Source: Clostridia bacterium
GTDB taxonomy: Bacteria > Bacillota > Clostridia > UBA1381
Assembly (NCBI GenBank): GCA_017551095.1
Contig: JAFZMQ010000007.1
Span: forward strand, 47,419 to 111,418
DNA: 64,000 nucleotides
Direction of reading: 5' to 3'
Shown: positions 34,424 through 44,281 of the stretch, one piece after another
How positions within the stretch are numbered: position 1 is the first letter of the stretch
Layout: the number at the start of each line of letters is the position of its first letter
Made by a program: the position numbers and the translations under genes
The notes under the pieces: generated by a model
The model's database searches: none
Told to the model about the DNA's origin: nothing
What the model saw: the letters and a program-made list of their open reading frames with translations, nothing else

Positions 34424-36778
34424 TTAAACAGTATATGTTTTTAATACAACCTTGTCCAACAATCCGGATGGCAGTTTAACATTTCCGTACTTGTTTGCCA
34501 AACTGTTTGTAACCTCGATTTTAAGACTGTTTTTCCCCTGTTTAACATAATCTGTCACATCAAGTGTATACGGTGCCCACAGTTTATATCCGACATATCT
34601 GTCATTTAAGTATACCTCTGCCTGTTCCGCAACCCGCCCCATATCAAGAACGATTCTGCCTTTTTTATCTGCGTCAAATTCCGATATGTAGCATAGCGTT
34701 CCGCAAAAATCGGAAAGTCCGTCTCGTTCTGTCCATGAACCAAGTTCAATCCTGTCTGAACCCACATACCAATTATTAAGTTCCTTTTCTGTTTGAGGTA
34801 CGCTATTAGTATCTGCAAAATGCAAAACCGTTTTCTTGGACGGATTTTTTCCGGCACAGATTATCAGACTCTCACGCCGTTCAAGATAGAGCGTATTATC
34901 CTTTACTAAAATTTCCTTGCCCATCCACGGATCAAATACCGAAACCGGTCCATCTGCCAAAAATTCAACATCACCTTTAATACATTCTTCTCCTTCATTG
35001 ACAAGGATATAAAAATGCTCCCCGTTTTTGACAATATGGCTTACTCTTAAATCTTTGCAGGTAGGCGTGATTACAAGGTCCTTTTTGAGATAGTCAAGCA
35101 CCTGCTCAAATGATGATATTGATGTTATATTGCTATTAAGCTTTTCACCCTCAGGATTATATGCTATGACTTTGCCGCCGGTTTCTGCAAATCCCTCTAT
35201 TTCACTGCTTATAATCGAGATATCCTCTACTATCAATGTATCATAGCATTGTGATGCAATCTTTATTCTGCCGTTTTTAATATCGCAGCTTCCGTCTTTT
35301 ATCAGTTCTTCTTCAAGATAATTAAACTCTATTTGATTTTCATAGAGAGGTCTTGCTATATCAAACGGCAAAAAATCCGATTTGCAAAGAACGGCAATAC
35401 CGGTTGTATTGACCGAATCGGTCATCATATAGGACATCCTCTTCATATAATCGGAAATTGTGCTATAATATTTCCACCAGATATTGTTAAATCCAACATC
35501 AGGCGGTCTCTCGCCAAAGCGTCTTTCTCCATCTAACGAATAGAAAAATGCGTGTGGCACAAGCATATTTACGCCGCGTATGAAAAGCCAGTCCATAGTC
35601 CATTTCATATCATCCGCATTAAAGGACCACTCTATCTGATTCTTTCCGCCACAAGCAAAACATTCATTAAGATTCCTTCTTCGTCCTCTATGCCGTGCAG
35701 AGTCAGATGAGCATTTTGCTTGAATTGTTTCAGGACCTGATATACCCTTATCGTCTTCCGGAGCAACTCTCCTGAAAACAAGGTCCTGCCCGGGAACTCC
35801 GAAATATTTAAGAAGCCCTATATCCCAGGACTTTCCCGGATGTCCTACCAGCGATATGCCGTGTGCCTCGCACCAATCATATAGTTGCTTGTAAAATGTT
35901 ATTGTAAGCCTATTATGAACTGCGTCCGCATATCTTCTTCGTATTTGTTCCGTTTTTGCACCGATATTGTACCACATCGCCACAATATCGCAAGGTTTTA
36001 CTCCCGTTTTTTCGAGTTCTTCCAAAAAGTCCACCGTCCACGGTTTCATTCTTTTATCTTCTCCGCGTCCTAAAACGGACGGTTCGTCGGTAAAAATACC
36101 TATAATCGTGTTACCGAAATACCTTGACAGTGCCTTGTAATACACTTCGTGAGTGAGCTCAATAAAACAGGAAACCGATTCATACCGCAGTATATCTGCC
36201 GATTTCGGCGGTTCTTCCCAGTCATCCTCACCTATGTGTATGCCGCGTATATGTCCGTGTGTAAATCCTTCTATCAAATGTAAAAAAACATAGCCGTCCT
36301 TTAATGCTTCTCCCCTATATTCCGCTATGCTTTCATCATCAAGACAATCGTCGGAAATCTTTTTTGCAGTAAATGTAAATAATAGCTTTTCATCAGCTTC
36401 AAGCCCGGGTTTATTTTTGAAGCTTTCCTCGCATCTTATTCCTCTTGTTGCAAATTCGGGATGTTTTTCTACTATCATTCCGTGTGCCGCACCCGACGGA
36501 TACATCCCTTCATCATATAAAATGACCTTCATCCCAAGTCTGTCCGCTTCCATGACCGCACATTTTACATAGCTAATGTATTTTTCCGACATATACGGTA
36601 TATCACGCGGGATTCCTATTCGTGGATGGATAACAAATCCATTCACGCCCTTGCTGTTCATTTCCCTGATTTGCCTCGTAATTTCCTTCTCGTCCAGCCT
36701 GTCATTCCAGAACCAAAACGGCATAGGCGAAAACTCACTATCGGGGTTTAAAAGAGATTTCAATGTTTCACTATTCAT
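34424..36778 (-). CDS. GH106-like glycosyl hydrolase (putative alpha-L-rhamnosidase)
   Basis: 784 residues. The N-terminal block is characteristic of GH106-related proteins: MPFWFWNDRLDEKEITRQI, GVNGFVIHPRIGI and LGMKVILYDEGMYPSG. C-terminal galactose-binding-like beta domains follow (GRIVLDMGRVAEQAEVYLNDRYVGYKL). There is no signal peptide, so it works in the cytoplasm. GH106 enzymes release alpha-L-rhamnose. This member is shorter than the roughly 1000-residue Bacteroides enzymes, so the activity is provisional. It is the last gene of the locus, one codon after the GH39-like gene (TAA-TT-ATG). Confidence 0.8.
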   Translation of the reverse strand: MNSETLKSLLNPDSEFSPMPFWFWNDRLDEKEITRQIREMNSKGVNGFVIHPRIGIPRDIPYMSEKYISYVKCAVMEADRLGMKVILYDEGMYPSGAAHGMIVEKHPEFATRGIRCEESFKNKPGLEADEKLLFTFTAKKISDDCLDDESIAEYRGEALKDGYVFLHLIEGFTHGHIRGIHIGEDDWEEPPKSADILRYESVSCFIELTHEVYYKALSRYFGNTIIGIFTDEPSVLGRGEDKRMKPWTVDFLEELEKTGVKPCDIVAMWYNIGAKTEQIRRRYADAVHNRLTITFYKQLYDWCEAHGISLVGHPGKSWDIGLLKYFGVPGQDLVFRRVAPEDDKGISGPETIQAKCSSDSARHRGRRRNLNECFACGGKNQIEWSFNADDMKWTMDWLFIRGVNMLVPHAFFYSLDGERRFGERPPDVGFNNIWWKYYSTISDYMKRMSYMMTDSVNTTGIAVLCKSDFLPFDIARPLYENQIEFNYLEEELIKDGSCDIKNGRIKIASQCYDTLIVEDISIISSEIEGFAETGGKVIAYNPEGEKLNSNITSISSFEQVLDYLKKDLVITPTCKDLRVSHIVKNGEHFYILVNEGEECIKGDVEFLADGPVSVFDPWMGKEILVKDNTLYLERRESLIICAGKNPSKKTVLHFADTNSVPQTEKELNNWYVGSDRIELGSWTERDGLSDFCGTLCYISEFDADKKGRIVLDMGRVAEQAEVYLNDRYVGYKLWAPYTLDVTDYVKQGKNSLKIEVTNSLANKYGNVKLPSGLLDKVVLKTYTV

Positions 36779-36780
36779 AA

Positions 36781-38124
36781 TTAACCTTCCAAATAAATGA
36801 CCTGATTTTCTTTTAGCATAAAAGATTTAACATCTATATCTGTTTCCGTGTAAAAATTATCCTCGTCTATCAGGTATCCGTGTAATTTTTTATCAGTATT
36901 CAGCTTAATTTCGGTATCCTTTCCCGTATTTGATATCAAAACTCCACATCCACTTTCACCCGTTGCCGCAAGAACATAAACATCCTTTGCGTCGCTTTCT
37001 GCCATAACCTGAGTCCCAAGCGTGTAAAGTTTGCCAAACGCCTTAAAGCCATAATATGTGCATAGCGGCTCATATGTCATAGGATTGAAAAGACCGCCGT
37101 ACATGGAAATTCCCAGTCTTGCATCATAATAGCACATCATTGACATTTTTGTGTTTTGCATAACACACATCATTGCTACGGTATTCGCCGACGCTACCGA
37201 TTTCCCTCTTTCCGCCACTCTTGCATTTGTGTTCCATTCGTTTAAATGTATTTCGACATTCGAAAGTCCGGCTTGTTCAAGCCGTTTTTCAACATATTTT
37301 TGTCTTTTTAGTGTTGCTTCAACCGATGCATAGCTATGATGCGAAAAGAAATCAAAAGGCAGATTTTCCTTTACGACCATATCAATAAAGCCGTCAAAAA
37401 AGGTAATAAAATACTCTGTTCTTCGCTCCCAATCGGTAGGATTTTCCCTCATTCCGAGTCCGATTCCTATGGATTTTTCTATGTCCTCGATACTGTCGAC
37501 AACATAAAAGCCCGAATGACCGTAACCGCCTATCTTAATGGAATTTCCGAATTTCTCACGAAGATGCTTTGATGTTACCCGATACAGTTCATAAAACTCC
37601 TCTTTTGTGCCGTGCCACATCATATTTTGCGTATTGTCTATACCGTTATCGGGCTCATTCCAGATTTCCCAATATTCAATACCGTAATGATACCCGTCTG
37701 CCCAGCCTTCGTTATAATGACGGATAATATGTTCACAAATTCTTGCCCATTTTTGCATATCGCCGGGCGGGAAAATCCTATACGCTTTTATGTAGTGGAA
37801 ATTCTCGATAGTAACTCCCAATCGATATACAGGCTTACAGTCATTTTTCTCCAATGCTGCAATAAGCATATCCGTAAATACAAAATCATAAGATGCGGGA
37901 TCGTTTTCATCCGCTTCAAAATCTCTGAAAATGTTAGGTATATCAACAAACATATTTCCGCCGAACCAGCCTCCTACATCATGAAGGCGTGAGTACGGAA
38001 TATTTGCTTCCTTTAAATATTTGATAAAAGAAAAATCTATACCCCCGAAAGGCGGTTGACCTACCCCATTCATCGGCTTGATTTTACCGAGTTTTTTATT
38101 GAAATCAACACTGATATTTGCCAT
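36781..38124 (-). CDS. Glycoside hydrolase family 39-like enzyme
   Basis: 447 residues, no signal peptide. Clan GH-A barrel start (IKYLKEANIPYSRLHDVGGWFGG), acid/base Glu157 in YWEIWNEPDNG and nucleophile Glu296 in IHLNEWNTN. A small C-terminal beta sandwich ends the protein. GH39 includes beta-xylosidases and alpha-L-iduronidases; the HDVGG and WNEPD blocks suit the family. It acts inside the cell on imported oligosaccharides. It follows the permease gene by about 100 bases containing a hairpin, so its level may be set lower than that of the importer. Confidence 0.85.
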   Translation of the reverse strand: MANISVDFNKKLGKIKPMNGVGQPPFGGIDFSFIKYLKEANIPYSRLHDVGGWFGGNMFVDIPNIFRDFEADENDPASYDFVFTDMLIAALEKNDCKPVYRLGVTIENFHYIKAYRIFPPGDMQKWARICEHIIRHYNEGWADGYHYGIEYWEIWNEPDNGIDNTQNMMWHGTKEEFYELYRVTSKHLREKFGNSIKIGGYGHSGFYVVDSIEDIEKSIGIGLGMRENPTDWERRTEYFITFFDGFIDMVVKENLPFDFFSHHSYASVEATLKRQKYVEKRLEQAGLSNVEIHLNEWNTNARVAERGKSVASANTVAMMCVMQNTKMSMMCYYDARLGISMYGGLFNPMTYEPLCTYYGFKAFGKLYTLGTQVMAESDAKDVYVLAATGESGCGVLISNTGKDTEIKLNTDKKLHGYLIDEDNFYTETDIDVKSFMLKENQVIYLEG

Positions 38125-38157
38125 ATTTTTAATCCTTTTTTGTTTAGTTAAACTTAT

Positions 38158-38193
38158 GGGCTGTTTAAAAAAGTTCCACTTTTCAAACAGCCC
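38158..38193. terminator. Hairpin between the importer and intracellular hydrolases
   Basis: Stem gggctgttt / aaacagccc (38158-38166 with 38185-38193) enclosing a second small stem aaaagt / actttt. The strong T-run lies on the plus side only. On minus it may act as a partial terminator or a barrier to 3' exonucleases between the ABC genes and the GH39-like gene. Confidence 0.55.
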
Positions 38194-38221
38194 GTTTTTT
38201 ATCCGTTAATATTTAGTATTT

Positions 38222-39145
38222 TTAACCCTTAACACCGCCGACATTTATTCCGCCCATAATATACTTCTTGAAAAATGCGAATATTAAAAGTTGCGGCATG
38301 CTTGCGATTATCAGTCCCATCAAGTATGTATTCTGCTTAACTGTTCCGTCATTACCCATTAAGAATATTTTAGCAGGTAACAGTTGTTTTGCCGTATCCT
38401 GAATTATAAGATACGGTCCGAAGAAGTTTGACCATGCTCCTGAAAGCGTCATGATAGATTCATATATTATGATCGGTCCGCTAAGCGGAATCATAATGCT
38501 GAAAAATATCTTTAATTTACCTGCACCGTCAAGTGTTGCAGATTCAATTATAGAATTTGATATAGAATCAAAGGCGTTTTTAAATAGCATAATCGCAAAC
38601 GCGTCTACTGCACCGCCAAGCCATAATGGCCAATATGTATCAAGCAAGTTTATACCGATACCAAACTCCGTTCTCGATGCAAACGGGAAGGAAAGAAAAC
38701 TTATATAGTTAGGCACAGTTCTCATTTGTGACGGCATCATCATAGTCCACAGTATAAGTGCAAAAACCATAGCACTTCCCTTAGGTTTAAGCTTCGAAAA
38801 GGTGTAACCTGCAAAGGTGCATACAGTGAGCTTAAATGCCCATGCAACGATTGAAAAATAAAGTGTGTTTAAAATACTTCTTCCGAATTTAAGTTGAGTC
38901 CATGAATCGCTTACACGGGTAACAAAAATGCCCCATGAAAGCTTTTCAGGGAAAAACTTTGTACTTGCATATATTTCATTTGGGTCTTTAAGAGCCGTAA
39001 AAACCGTCCAAATTGCAGGAAGGAATGTTATCAAGCAGGAGATAACCAATATTGCAAAGAAAAACCAATATATTATCTTGCCTTTTGTGCCTTTTAAATC
39101 GACATTTGTAAGCAATCCGGTAGTTTTTTCTTGAAACTTCTTCAT
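38222..39145 (-). CDS. Carbohydrate ABC transporter permease (MalG type)
   Basis: 307 residues with six predicted transmembrane segments and the inner-membrane permease EAA loop near IESATLDGAGKLKIFFSIMIPLSGPII, which couples to the ATPase. It pairs with the permease directly upstream (15-base gap). The family is CUT1, which imports di- and oligosaccharides. No ATP-binding subunit is encoded nearby; Firmicutes often share an MsmK-type ATPase. Confidence 0.93.
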   Translation of the reverse strand: MKKFQEKTTGLLTNVDLKGTKGKIIYWFFFAILVISCLITFLPAIWTVFTALKDPNEIYASTKFFPEKLSWGIFVTRVSDSWTQLKFGRSILNTLYFSIVAWAFKLTVCTFAGYTFSKLKPKGSAMVFALILWTMMMPSQMRTVPNYISFLSFPFASRTEFGIGINLLDTYWPLWLGGAVDAFAIMLFKNAFDSISNSIIESATLDGAGKLKIFFSIMIPLSGPIIIYESIMTLSGAWSNFFGPYLIIQDTAKQLLPAKIFLMGNDGTVKQNTYLMGLIIASMPQLLIFAFFKKYIMGGINVGGVKG

Positions 39146-39160
39146 GATTTTCTCCTTTCC

Positions 39161-40081
39161 TTACAGAGTTTCTTCCAGCTTTTTATTAAGCCTGAAATAG
39201 AAGATGGTCATAAATATAAGAACAACAAAGATTATTGTGCCCAACGCCATCGCGTGTCCTACTCTCTGGGTAACGAAACCGTATTTATAAAGCTGGTATC
39301 CCAACGATGCCGATGCACCGTCAGGACCGCCGCCGGTCATTGCAAGTGGTTGTTCCATAACCTGAAATACGCCTATTATCTGTCTCACAAAGTTGAGTAT
39401 CAAAACTCCCATTATCTGCGGACGCGTAACATACCATGCTCGTTTTAGAAGACCTGCCCCGTCTATTGTTGCAGCCTCATACAACTCCTGATTTACTCCT
39501 TGTAATGCCGAATAATACAGTAGCATCGCACCGGGGAAACTCTTCCATGTCATAGATACGACTATCCACAAAATTGTGAAATTCCCATCACCGAGCCATT
39601 GATACGGTGACATACCAAACTTGGCCAAAATGATATTTAAAAGACCTATTTCGGTAGGGTCATACATCTGCTTCCATAACAATGAAACTGCTATGGCCGG
39701 AATAATCGCAGGAAGGTAAAGAAATGTCATTATTTTCTGCTTAAAATAAACCATTTCATTTACAATAATCGCCAAGAGAACGGGCGGCAGAAAGCCGACT
39801 ATTATTGACCAAAGAACATATTTTAATGTGTTGAGAAACAGAGGTATGAACTGCGTATCCCTCATTACTTCAACATAATTCTGTATGCCAATATAGAATT
39901 TTGGCGTATACCCCTTCATTTTAAACAGTGACCAAACAAAGCCCATGACCGTTGGACGCCATATAAAGAGGTACATAAGTATAATAGCAGGCACTGCAAA
40001 AAGCCACGAACTCACAAATGATTTTTTATAGAATGAGCCTTTTTCTGACTTTTTTGCCTTCTTGCACTTATTACTGCTCAT
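39161..40081 (-). CDS. Carbohydrate ABC transporter permease (MalF type)
   Basis: 306 residues with six transmembrane segments and the EAA motif in YEAATIDGAGLLKRAWYVTRPQIMGV. The N-terminal stretch before the first helix is short and very basic (SSNKCKKAKKSEKGS). It forms the heterodimeric channel with the next gene and receives substrate from the lipoprotein encoded upstream. Confidence 0.93.
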   Translation of the reverse strand: MSSNKCKKAKKSEKGSFYKKSFVSSWLFAVPAIILMYLFIWRPTVMGFVWSLFKMKGYTPKFYIGIQNYVEVMRDTQFIPLFLNTLKYVLWSIIVGFLPPVLLAIIVNEMVYFKQKIMTFLYLPAIIPAIAVSLLWKQMYDPTEIGLLNIILAKFGMSPYQWLGDGNFTILWIVVSMTWKSFPGAMLLYYSALQGVNQELYEAATIDGAGLLKRAWYVTRPQIMGVLILNFVRQIIGVFQVMEQPLAMTGGGPDGASASLGYQLYKYGFVTQRVGHAMALGTIIFVVLIFMTIFYFRLNKKLEETL

Positions 40082-40116
40082 TTCCCATCCTCCTCAACAT
40101 TAAGGTAAAATTTATA

Positions 40117-41511
40117 TCAATAATTATTTAAGAAATTTGTTTGGAAATCGGTATTTGCCTTCTTTAACAATGCAGCACAATCTGCGTTCTTATCTCCTAA
40201 AACCTTTTGAATACAGTTGTCAAGAATACCGTATAAATCCTGAGCACAGATAGGCTCCTCGGGCTGAACTTCAACCGTCGTATCGTTTAAGAACTCGTTA
40301 TAAAGTCTTACATTGTTAGGGCTTATATTAGCATTTTCCTCAATAAGCTCATTCTGGAACTTTTGCTTTGGACTTTCTTCATTCCAAGGACTGAGTGATT
40401 TTATACCTATAATTGCACCTCTTGCCTTGCTCTGTTCCATAGTATCACGCAAAGCCTGTTTGCCGGGCTCGTCAATATCGTATCCGTTTCCGGTATACTC
40501 TAAAAATCTTAGACAAGCGTCTATCTGCTCTTCCGTAGCGTCCTCTCTTACAGCTCTTGTATCGCCGCCCAGCAAGGTTACATAACGCTTAGGACCTGCC
40601 GGAATTGCCACCATGCCAAGCGAATTAGGATTTATACTGTATGTAGCCATCTGGTTTCCTATACTTCCGGAGGTAAGCATCATAGCAGCTCTGCCTGTTG
40701 CAAGATATTCCGCAGTACCGTTATTGTCTATAAGTGTATTTTGCGGGAATACTCCATATTTCCATTTAAGATCTTTAATAAATTGAAGTGCTTCGGTACA
40801 TTCAGGCGAATCAAAGGTTGCAATCCAGCTTCCGTCCTCGTCCTGCTTCATAAATTCAGCACCGAACGACCATGCGATAACCGTAAATATCCAGCCGCCC
40901 GCATTGTTCATTGTAGGCATTACAAAACCGTCTTTACCTGTCTTTTCCTTTATTTGCTTAGCAAATTCCGCCATTTCATACCAATCCTTAGGCTGTTTTG
41001 GCGTACCGTCTGCTTCTACAAGTCCTGCTTCTTTAAATAAATCCATATTTATTGCAAGACCTAATATATAAGTAGATATCGGGACTGAGTATATTCTACC
41101 GTTTCTTGAAATTACATCCTCAACCATTTTGGAGAACTTGCCATCATATCCTCTTTTTTTCAAAGCTTTGGTAAGATCTGCCGCATATTCACCGTCTATA
41201 ATTCTTTGTATTTCGGTAAAGTTACAACGGTATATGGTCGGAAGCGTTCCCGACTCTGCTTTTGGATAAAAGGTTTTTAAATCAAAAGTCCATGTGTCAC
41301 CGACTAAATCTACATCAGGATTGGCTTCCTCAAAGCCCTGCTCTCTTTCAAGAGCCTTTGGATAATTCGGAGAATCAGGATCGGGCCACCCGCTTGTCGA
41401 AATGGCTATTCTGCCGTCCTCTGTTCTTCCCTTGTTAGAATTGCCACAGCTTACTAATGATACGCATATGGCAAGACTTAATACTACGCATAAAATCTTT
41501 TTAAGTTTCAT
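40117..41511 (-). CDS. Sugar-binding lipoprotein of the ABC importer
   Basis: 464 residues from the ATG at 41511 (GGGAAG ribosome site). A lipoprotein signal is clear: [18 protein letters not shown] followed by LVSC as the lipobox, and an Asn-Lys-Gly-rich linker. The body is a family-1 extracellular solute-binding protein ([29 protein letters not shown], ending NFLNNY). It captures oligosaccharides at the outer face of the membrane and hands them to the two permeases. Ligand unknown; locus context suggests a plant cell-wall glycan fragment. Confidence 0.92.
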   Translation of the reverse strand: MKLKKILCVVLSLAICVSLVSCGNSNKGRTEDGRIAISTSGWPDPDSPNYPKALEREQGFEEANPDVDLVGDTWTFDLKTFYPKAESGTLPTIYRCNFTEIQRIIDGEYAADLTKALKKRGYDGKFSKMVEDVISRNGRIYSVPISTYILGLAINMDLFKEAGLVEADGTPKQPKDWYEMAEFAKQIKEKTGKDGFVMPTMNNAGGWIFTVIAWSFGAEFMKQDEDGSWIATFDSPECTEALQFIKDLKWKYGVFPQNTLIDNNGTAEYLATGRAAMMLTSGSIGNQMATYSINPNSLGMVAIPAGPKRYVTLLGGDTRAVREDATEEQIDACLRFLEYTGNGYDIDEPGKQALRDTMEQSKARGAIIGIKSLSPWNEESPKQKFQNELIEENANISPNNVRLYNEFLNDTTVEVQPEEPICAQDLYGILDNCIQKVLGDKNADCAALLKKANTDFQTNFLNNY

Positions 41512-41563
41512 GATTAACACTTCCCTTTCTTATTCATTTTTTTATTTATGCTTAAACCAACAC

Positions 41564-44263
41564 TTATTTAAAGACAACAAATAGCTTAGGCTGCATTCTG
41601 CTTGTTACTATAAATACCGTCGAGCACTTTGTGCTACTGTCTGAATATGTGATAATATCGCCTGTTGAACCGGTTGAAACGGTATGCAGTGGATCTGATG
41701 TGTCATAAATCATAACAGGTGTTGACATAGCGTTAATTGCATAATCAAAGTTCGCACCACTTCCATAGCCTATCTTTACAACATTTTCAACAACATCGTT
41801 CGCATACCCTACAAACATTCCCACAACAGCATTAGGATCTGCCGTTAATGCTTTATGTATTTTTGTTCTGTAATCATATTCTATGGTGCAATCCGTTACA
41901 TTTCCATAATTATCTTTTGTCAAAGAAACAATATCGCCTGGCAATATTTCTTTTGATGAGAACAAATTACTTTTGCTGTCGCTCGCCTCAATGCTTACTG
42001 CCGCAGTACCCTGATAGCCTTTAAGAACTTCAACAATATTGCCGTCCTCATTAACAGCTTGGGTTATCTTTTGAGCAATTATGGGTAGCTCCGCATTCAC
42101 CCGCGAAGTATCATAATCCTTCAAAATCATGTACTTTGCTATGCCGGACCTCTCTGATGTTTTGTAGCTCTGTGCATAAAGACGGGAATCATTTACGGTT
42201 GTCAGTTTCGCACCGGTTGTTACAAAAAACTTCTCTTCCTCTGCGGTGCTATAATCCGTCACATTAGGCAATACAAACACCTTTGTATTGGCATCAAACA
42301 CAATTTTTTCGCCTATTCTCGCAGCATTTGCATTTGCTCTTACAAATCGTTGGGTGTATGTTTTGTCTGTTCCGTCCCAGAATGGAACATCTACCTGCAA
42401 GGAATTCACTGTCTCACGAGTCGGATAATAGGTTTCCGTATCTATCTCCTTAATTTCGCCGTCACTATTCTTCTTTATAAGAGCGAACTGGGCCGGCATC
42501 TCTGTGTCATCTCCCAAAAGTGCATTATATGCGTCTTCGGGCTCTTTAAACCTTTTGCCGTCTATAACAAGCTTTTCGGCACATTTATATCTGTCAATCC
42601 GGCTATCCTCGCCAAGTAGCTTAATGTATAAGGCATCGTCTCGCTCCTTATATATTGCCCTGAGCAAGAACGCACCCTGTGAAACACCCGGATTTGCTTC
42701 AATATACACTATTTCTCCGTAAACATTGAGATATGCTGTAACATCATCGCCTACCGAATAACTGTTAGTTGAAATATTGCCGTCTACGCGGTATTTGTTA
42801 CCGTTTATCGTGATGCTTGTGTATTTATCCGAATCGATATTCTCAACAATACCTTTTGCCGTATTATTGCTTACATATACCTCAATATGCTTTTTATCTG
42901 TATCCTTTGACAGATAAACTGTTAAAACGGAGCCATTTGTTATATCGTCAAAATCCATATCCTCGCTGCCCATACGTTTGAGACTGAATGTCTCGTAATC
43001 ATTCGGATCGAGATTTACAAAAGCCTGAGACCTGTTTTTATCGTATGCAATACGGTCTGTGCTATTTATGTTGCCTACAATATAATTCTCATATTCTCTG
43101 ACCAGCAAGGTCTGTTGACCTTTATTTGAAACAATCCTAAGCTCATATCTCTTATTATTTAGAATTTTGTCGTAGCCGGAGCTAACAATTCCGCCGTTAT
43201 ATATAAGTACTGCACTTCTGCTCAGAGATATTTTATACGCATTACCGTTTTCATGGTATGTATATACGAAGGTGTCAGTATCAAGACTTGCATCTTTATC
43301 AGCAATAATGGTTTGAACATCCTTACCCGAAGACTTATGTTCTACCCATAAGAGAGTTCTTGTACCTAATGAGCTGTTGAACTCATAGAAAAATCCGACT
43401 CTCTCCCCGAGATAGTCTATCATATTGAAACCTTTACTGTTATACTCTTCACTGTCTATTAAAGTAACATCCTTAGTTAGCAAATCTCCGTTGATTGTGA
43501 TAGAATTTGCACCGTTGACGTTTCCTTCTCCATAATAAATGCCTCTGTATACCGATATAAGTGTTTCATTTTTGCTCACTTTATATATCGCCGCACTTCC
43601 CTCAACACTACCAAGTTCCATAATGTTGATAGTGAGAGAGTTATACAGGATTTGCAACATATCCGACATGGTAACAGTTTCTTTACTGGATACTCCGCGA
43701 GAAAGTTTTATTTTGCTCGCAACCTTGTTATAGCCCATAGGATAACCGCCGGAGTTTTCCGCATATTCGCGATAACCCATAGCACCCAACAGCATTGTAT
43801 AAGCAGCACTCTTTGTTATGGGTTCGCCCGGATTAAAGGTTTTGTCCCCTGAACCGTTTATAATACCCATAGCTGCCAAATTCGAGATTTCGTTATATGC
43901 CCAATAGTTCTTAGGTACATCATAGAAATATACCTCTTGACCATCATATTTGGTTTTGCCCATAAGATTCGCAACCGATACGGCGAAATCCGAACGCGTC
44001 ACTTCATATGTAAGAGGAACATTATAATCATAATACTCGGGTATGATTTTGAATGTTTTAAGGACAGTCATCATCTTACGGATTTCAGGCGAAATGCTTT
44101 CCTCCTGCACCGTCTCCGATTCTACATCTGTGTCGGAGCTTACTTGCACTTCCTCGGTAGCTACCGATTCAGTATCTTCTTCGGCACTTATGTTTATAAC
44201 GCAAATGCTACACAATATAGCCGATGCAATCAAAATTGCAAGTAATCTCTTAATCTTTACCAT
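41564..44263 (-). CDS. Large secreted SLH-domain surface protein
   Basis: 899 residues. Signal peptide (1-27), an acidic Glu-Ser-Val linker, then N-terminal SLH repeats at about residues 68-240 (VPKNYWAYNEISNLAAMGIINGSG and following). The remaining about 650 residues are beta-rich with short repeats (YTSITINGNKYRVDGNIS) and have no domain I can name. SLH repeats bind pyruvylated cell-wall polymer, so the protein is held on the surface. It lies between the SLH-anchored glycan-binding protein and the importer lipoprotein. That position suggests it helps present or channel glycan to the importer, but no enzymatic motif is visible. Confidence 0.82.
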   Translation of the reverse strand: MVKIKRLLAILIASAILCSICVINISAEEDTESVATEEVQVSSDTDVESETVQEESISPEIRKMMTVLKTFKIIPEYYDYNVPLTYEVTRSDFAVSVANLMGKTKYDGQEVYFYDVPKNYWAYNEISNLAAMGIINGSGDKTFNPGEPITKSAAYTMLLGAMGYREYAENSGGYPMGYNKVASKIKLSRGVSSKETVTMSDMLQILYNSLTINIMELGSVEGSAAIYKVSKNETLISVYRGIYYGEGNVNGANSITINGDLLTKDVTLIDSEEYNSKGFNMIDYLGERVGFFYEFNSSLGTRTLLWVEHKSSGKDVQTIIADKDASLDTDTFVYTYHENGNAYKISLSRSAVLIYNGGIVSSGYDKILNNKRYELRIVSNKGQQTLLVREYENYIVGNINSTDRIAYDKNRSQAFVNLDPNDYETFSLKRMGSEDMDFDDITNGSVLTVYLSKDTDKKHIEVYVSNNTAKGIVENIDSDKYTSITINGNKYRVDGNISTNSYSVGDDVTAYLNVYGEIVYIEANPGVSQGAFLLRAIYKERDDALYIKLLGEDSRIDRYKCAEKLVIDGKRFKEPEDAYNALLGDDTEMPAQFALIKKNSDGEIKEIDTETYYPTRETVNSLQVDVPFWDGTDKTYTQRFVRANANAARIGEKIVFDANTKVFVLPNVTDYSTAEEEKFFVTTGAKLTTVNDSRLYAQSYKTSERSGIAKYMILKDYDTSRVNAELPIIAQKITQAVNEDGNIVEVLKGYQGTAAVSIEASDSKSNLFSSKEILPGDIVSLTKDNYGNVTDCTIEYDYRTKIHKALTADPNAVVGMFVGYANDVVENVVKIGYGSGANFDYAINAMSTPVMIYDTSDPLHTVSTGSTGDIITYSDSSTKCSTVFIVTSRMQPKLFVVFK

Positions 44264-44281
44264 AACTATTCATCCCTCCTC

